A stretch of 17,697 bases of DNA, from positions 1-17,697 of the forward strand of contig JALQUQ010000012.1 in assembly GCA_023263735.1 (NCBI GenBank), written 5' to 3'. The notes below the pieces were generated by a model. The model saw only the letters and a list, made by a program, of their open reading frames with translations. It had not been told where the DNA came from and made no database searches. Below are positions 15,282 through 17,697 of this stretch, in pieces. This DNA is from Paracoccaceae bacterium. Its GTDB lineage: Bacteria; Pseudomonadota; Alphaproteobacteria; Rhodobacterales; Rhodobacteraceae. Position 1 is the stretch's first letter; each line of letters opens with the position of its first letter. The position numbers and the translations under genes were made by a program.

Positions 15282-16392
15282 CACGCTGACCAAGGACCAC
15301 GCGCAACTTTTTGATACGCTGATCGCGCGCCGGTACTTTGAAAAATTCGATGTGATCACAGGGCATCTTGTCCGGGTTGCCGGTGAGCTTGAGACCGAGG
15401 GGGCCCTGACCCGGACCGAGACCCGGATCTTGGGACGCTATGCCGCCAGTCTGGCGGCAACCTTCCGCGCGCTTTCGCTGAAATATCTGATGACCGGGCG
15501 AACGGAAACAGCCCCGCCCATGACCTTTGACCGGCATGAAAGCGGGTTTCCTGTGGCGCAGGAATTGATGCTGATGGCCGTCGATGCCGCGCAGGCCGGC
15601 AAGCATTTGGCGGGTGCCGCCTCGGTCGAAGAGTTGAAGGATCGGATGGTGCGCCAGATCGTGCGGGATCTGACCATTCCCACCCAGCTGCAGTTCGCCC
15701 TGTCGCAACGGATGTATTATGAGGCCTTGGTTCAGGGTGGCCTGTTCTGGGCGCGCAATGATCCCGATATCCAATGGGTCGAGGATGTGGGAGATCGGCG
15801 GCGGTATCTGGTGCATTGGGCGGTTTATGACACCCAGATCAATCTGCCCGTGATCTATTTGCTGAATGTCGAAGATTCTGGCCGCAAAGCCCTGCCGCAA
15901 GACGATCGCCGTTGGCCGCAAGCGCAGCAGCATCTGATGGCGCAAAGTCTTGATGGGCTAAAGCTTTTGACCATTGCCCAAGGCTTCGACAAGGATTTCG
16001 AGAATTTGCACCCGAAACGGCTGCGGCGCATCCACATCGGGCCGATGTATTCCAACAGCTTTACCCTGCAATCCGGCCCGATTTCCGAAGTGCTGGAAAA
16101 AGCCGTCGCCCCCGAAGGACAGGATTGGGCTTTGGTCTGGACGGTCGAGGATCTGCAATCCGAACGGGCCGAGCAAGTCAAGGATGGCTGGTTCAGCACG
16201 GTCGAACGCCAGATTTTTGCCCTTGACCCCTTTGCGGGGCGGGGGGCCGATACCGGGGCCACGCATATGGAGCGGATGGTTGTGCTGCCCGAACGTCCGT
16301 TTCAGGTGTTGGCCGAATTGAACCCGCCGGGGTTTCGCAACGTGCGCAAATTCGTGGTGGGCGCCGGGGGGCGCATCATATCGACCCGCTAG
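15262..16392 (+). CDS. Hypothetical protein (module gene 3)
   Basis: A 376-aa soluble-looking protein with no signal peptide, no clear membrane segment and no motif I can assign. The first 150 residues are mainly helical (FEKFDVITGHLVRVAGELET; RILGRYAASLAATFRALSLK). The second half looks alpha/beta with conserved-looking blocks: RRRYLVHWAVYDTQINLPVI near 188-207, LKLLTIAQGFDKDF near 234-247, KRLRRIHIGPMYSNSFT near 252-268, and RNVRKFVVGAGGRIISTR at the C-terminus. The start at 15262 overlaps the previous gene by 20 nt. The open frame extends upstream to 15160, but that part is the previous gene read in another frame. The RBS is poor (ACGGGG directly before the ATG), so translation probably depends on coupling. 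Confidence 0.75.
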   Translation: MTLTVDDTLTKDHAQLFDTLIARRYFEKFDVITGHLVRVAGELETEGALTRTETRILGRYAASLAATFRALSLKYLMTGRTETAPPMTFDRHESGFPVAQELMLMAVDAAQAGKHLAGAASVEELKDRMVRQIVRDLTIPTQLQFALSQRMYYEALVQGGLFWARNDPDIQWVEDVGDRRRYLVHWAVYDTQINLPVIYLLNVEDSGRKALPQDDRRWPQAQQHLMAQSLDGLKLLTIAQGFDKDFENLHPKRLRRIHIGPMYSNSFTLQSGPISEVLEKAVAPEGQDWALVWTVEDLQSERAEQVKDGWFSTVERQIFALDPFAGRGADTGATHMERMVVLPERPFQVLAELNPPGFRNVRKFVVGAGGRIISTR

Positions 16393-16431
16393 CGATCAGG
16401 CCTGTTCAAGTGATTTGAGGACGAGGGAATT

Positions 16432-17592
16432 ATGACCACGCGCGACACGATGGAACTGAAAGAAGAGGCGATCCGCAGTCAATACGAGGCTGCGTTGAAC
16501 CTTATGACCGGGTTTGATCATGCGCCAAGATTGGGAAAGGCGGTCGAGATTGCGCCGACAGAGCGGAGCAGCGGAATCGGCACGCGCCCCCGGTTTCGAT
16601 CAACGACCCCCGGGCTTGTCACGCGACCAACAACCCGCCCCGGAGGGGTGCGTCTGATTGACCGGATCGAGGGGCAGAGCGATGGTCTGTTGTCGCCGGT
16701 GCAATCCGCCGTTCTGAATGCGCTGCGGCGGGGGCTGGCGATCTCTCTCGCCATGGCCGAGTCTTGTGCGGCGCTGTCGCCCTTGGGCGAATTGAAGAAG
16801 GCCAATCTGGAGGGCCGTCTGCCCGAGACCAAAAGGTCGGAGTTTTCGGAATTGCTGGCGGCCGAGGCACTGGTGGCCCTGCACAGCTTTGCCAATGCGA
16901 CGGCGTTTCTTTTGGCCCCCCATCTGGGAAGCACAACGGTTGAGCTTGGCGAGGTTGACGAGGTCTTGACCGACAACACGCCCTTGGCTTTGCAGGGGGT
17001 GTTGTGGGAGCTGGATCAAGACATCGCACAGCATGCGACCGATGAGCCGCGTTTGACGGCAACCGTGGCGGCCTTTTGCGAAGTGCTGATGGAAAAGGTG
17101 GCCTTGCGCGCCCAAACCGCGCCCCGCACCGACGCATTCACCCAGAACTCGTGGAAGGTCGAGGCGGATGGCCTGACGCTTTCCGGCTTCAAACCGGCAC
17201 GCGTGGCCAAGGGTGGCCAAATCACCATGCAGTTCAAGAAACCGCATGAGGTGGTGGGCAACCACATCGCCAAATATCAGTCGATGAAACTGGCCAAGAT
17301 GCTGATGGCCTATGACTTTGACCGCAAGCTGAACCCCTTTGCCGAATTGGGCGGGTTCATCTTTACCTTCATGGGCGATGGCAAACCGGGCACTGGGAAA
17401 ACCACGCTGATCCAGATGATGGCGGGGCTGTTGAACGATTATTGTCAGGTCGCGGGTTATCCCTTCCGCTATCAGAACTTTTCGATCGATCAGATCGACA
17501 GCTATCAGGGCAAATCCGGCCAGAATGCCAAGGCCTTTATCGACACTGTCATCGATCCGACCGTGATCGGCTTGGTCTGCCTGAATCGCTGA
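16432..17592 (+). CDS. AAA-type ATPase, broken after Walker A (module gene 4)
   Basis: The visible reading frame has 386 codons. Residues 1 to about 300 are an unrecognised, partly helical region with a Thr/Arg/Pro-rich linker near 45-75. Then comes an AAA P-loop: GFIFTFMGDGKPGTGKTTLI with Walker A GKPGTGKT at 317-324 (Lys323). Next are NFSIDQIDSYQGKSGQNAKA and FIDTVIDPTVIG, the lead-in to a Walker B strand. The frame then changes character to LVCLNR and stops at 17590-17592, so Walker B, sensors and arginine finger are all missing. A complete homologue should continue well beyond this point. The last about six codons are foreign sequence from the junction near 17570. The start has GAGG and GAGGG upstream of the ATG. 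It is the likely motor of the module. As written it could not hydrolyse ATP. Confidence 0.8.
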   Translation: MTTRDTMELKEEAIRSQYEAALNLMTGFDHAPRLGKAVEIAPTERSSGIGTRPRFRSTTPGLVTRPTTRPGGVRLIDRIEGQSDGLLSPVQSAVLNALRRGLAISLAMAESCAALSPLGELKKANLEGRLPETKRSEFSELLAAEALVALHSFANATAFLLAPHLGSTTVELGEVDEVLTDNTPLALQGVLWELDQDIAQHATDEPRLTATVAAFCEVLMEKVALRAQTAPRTDAFTQNSWKVEADGLTLSGFKPARVAKGGQITMQFKKPHEVVGNHIAKYQSMKLAKMLMAYDFDRKLNPFAELGGFIFTFMGDGKPGTGKTTLIQMMAGLLNDYCQVAGYPFRYQNFSIDQIDSYQGKSGQNAKAFIDTVIDPTVIGLVCLNR

Positions 17593-17696
17593 TAGATCGA
17601 AACGCCCGCCATCCCGATTCCGGTCAGCCCCAGCGCCCACGCCGCCACGCTGCTGTCGTCCATCGCCGCGATGAGGCTGCCCACCGCAGTGAGCGA
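17505..17696 (-). CDS. Small membrane protein fragment, possibly holin-like (partial)
   Basis: An open frame enters from the right edge on the minus strand. It reads SLTAVGSLIAAMDDSSVAAW, then ALGLTGIGMAGVSIYQRFRQ: a hydrophobic segment followed by a basic tail, a pattern seen at the end of small phage holin-type proteins. This coding-like part covers about 17575-17696. The remaining 22 codons down to a stop at 17505 are antisense to the AAA gene and are probably not part of the original protein. The gene's start lies outside the window. The identification is tentative. Confidence 0.4.
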   Translation of the reverse strand, partial: SLTAVGSLIAAMDDSSVAAWALGLTGIGMAGVSIYQRFRQTKPITVGSMTVSIKALAFWPDLP

Positions 17697-17697
17697 G

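Noticed and set aside
16600..17640. A 346-codon open frame on the minus strand over the AAA gene
   Set aside because: It is antisense to the P-loop ATPase and has no domain. It also crosses the suspected junction, so it cannot be a single natural gene.

Overview
The window is high-GC proteobacterial DNA. Its genes look like those of an alphaproteobacterium of the Rhodobacterales (Roseobacter/Rhodobacter group). The reasons are the flagellar gene order (motB end, flgE, flgK, flgL, flgI), the style of the CinA-like, double-GNAT and OmpA-like proteins, and the GC-rich codon use with GTG and TTG starts. The species cannot be named from sequence alone. No rRNA, tRNA, CRISPR array or insertion sequence was seen.

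Layout. (1) 2-5107, plus strand: the 3' end of a MotB-like gene, then hook protein FlgE, hook-junction proteins FlgK and FlgL, and P-ring protein FlgI, tightly spaced like one operon. (2) 5111-5965, minus strand: type I methionine aminopeptidase, convergent with flgI and carrying an unusual loop insert. (3) 6097-8521, plus strand: a molybdopterin-binding (CinA N-terminal-like) protein, a GNAT acetyltransferase overlapping it by 4 nt, and an exported OmpA-domain protein. (4) 8531-9436, minus strand: a LysR regulator, divergent from an AbrB-family membrane protein (9731-10756) that seems to start at TTG. (5) 10787-11443, minus strand: a 1-Cys peroxiredoxin, separated from the AbrB gene by a hairpin terminator with a UUCG loop. 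(6) 11645-13621, plus strand: a large Old Yellow Enzyme/trimethylamine-dehydrogenase-type iron-sulfur flavoprotein.

(7) 13846-17592, plus strand: the least explained and most interesting part. Four co-directional genes encode a soluble all-helical coiled-coil protein, a small two-helix membrane protein with a Trp-rich tail, a 376-residue protein of no recognised family, and an AAA-type ATPase with a long unrecognised N-terminal region. The arrangement suggests a membrane-associated ATPase machine. It is distantly reminiscent of TelA-type or PspA-type envelope-stress modules, but it cannot be assigned to either.

The ATPase gene breaks off about 53 residues after its Walker A motif, before any Walker B. 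From about 17570 the DNA instead reads as the C-terminal part of a small membrane (possibly holin-like) protein on the minus strand, running off the right edge. This is either a real insertion or rearrangement, or a chimeric assembly join.

The flagellar genes build the hook and basal body. The middle genes are unrelated housekeeping, stress and transport functions, so the window reads as ordinary chromosome with one uncharacterised module at its right end.
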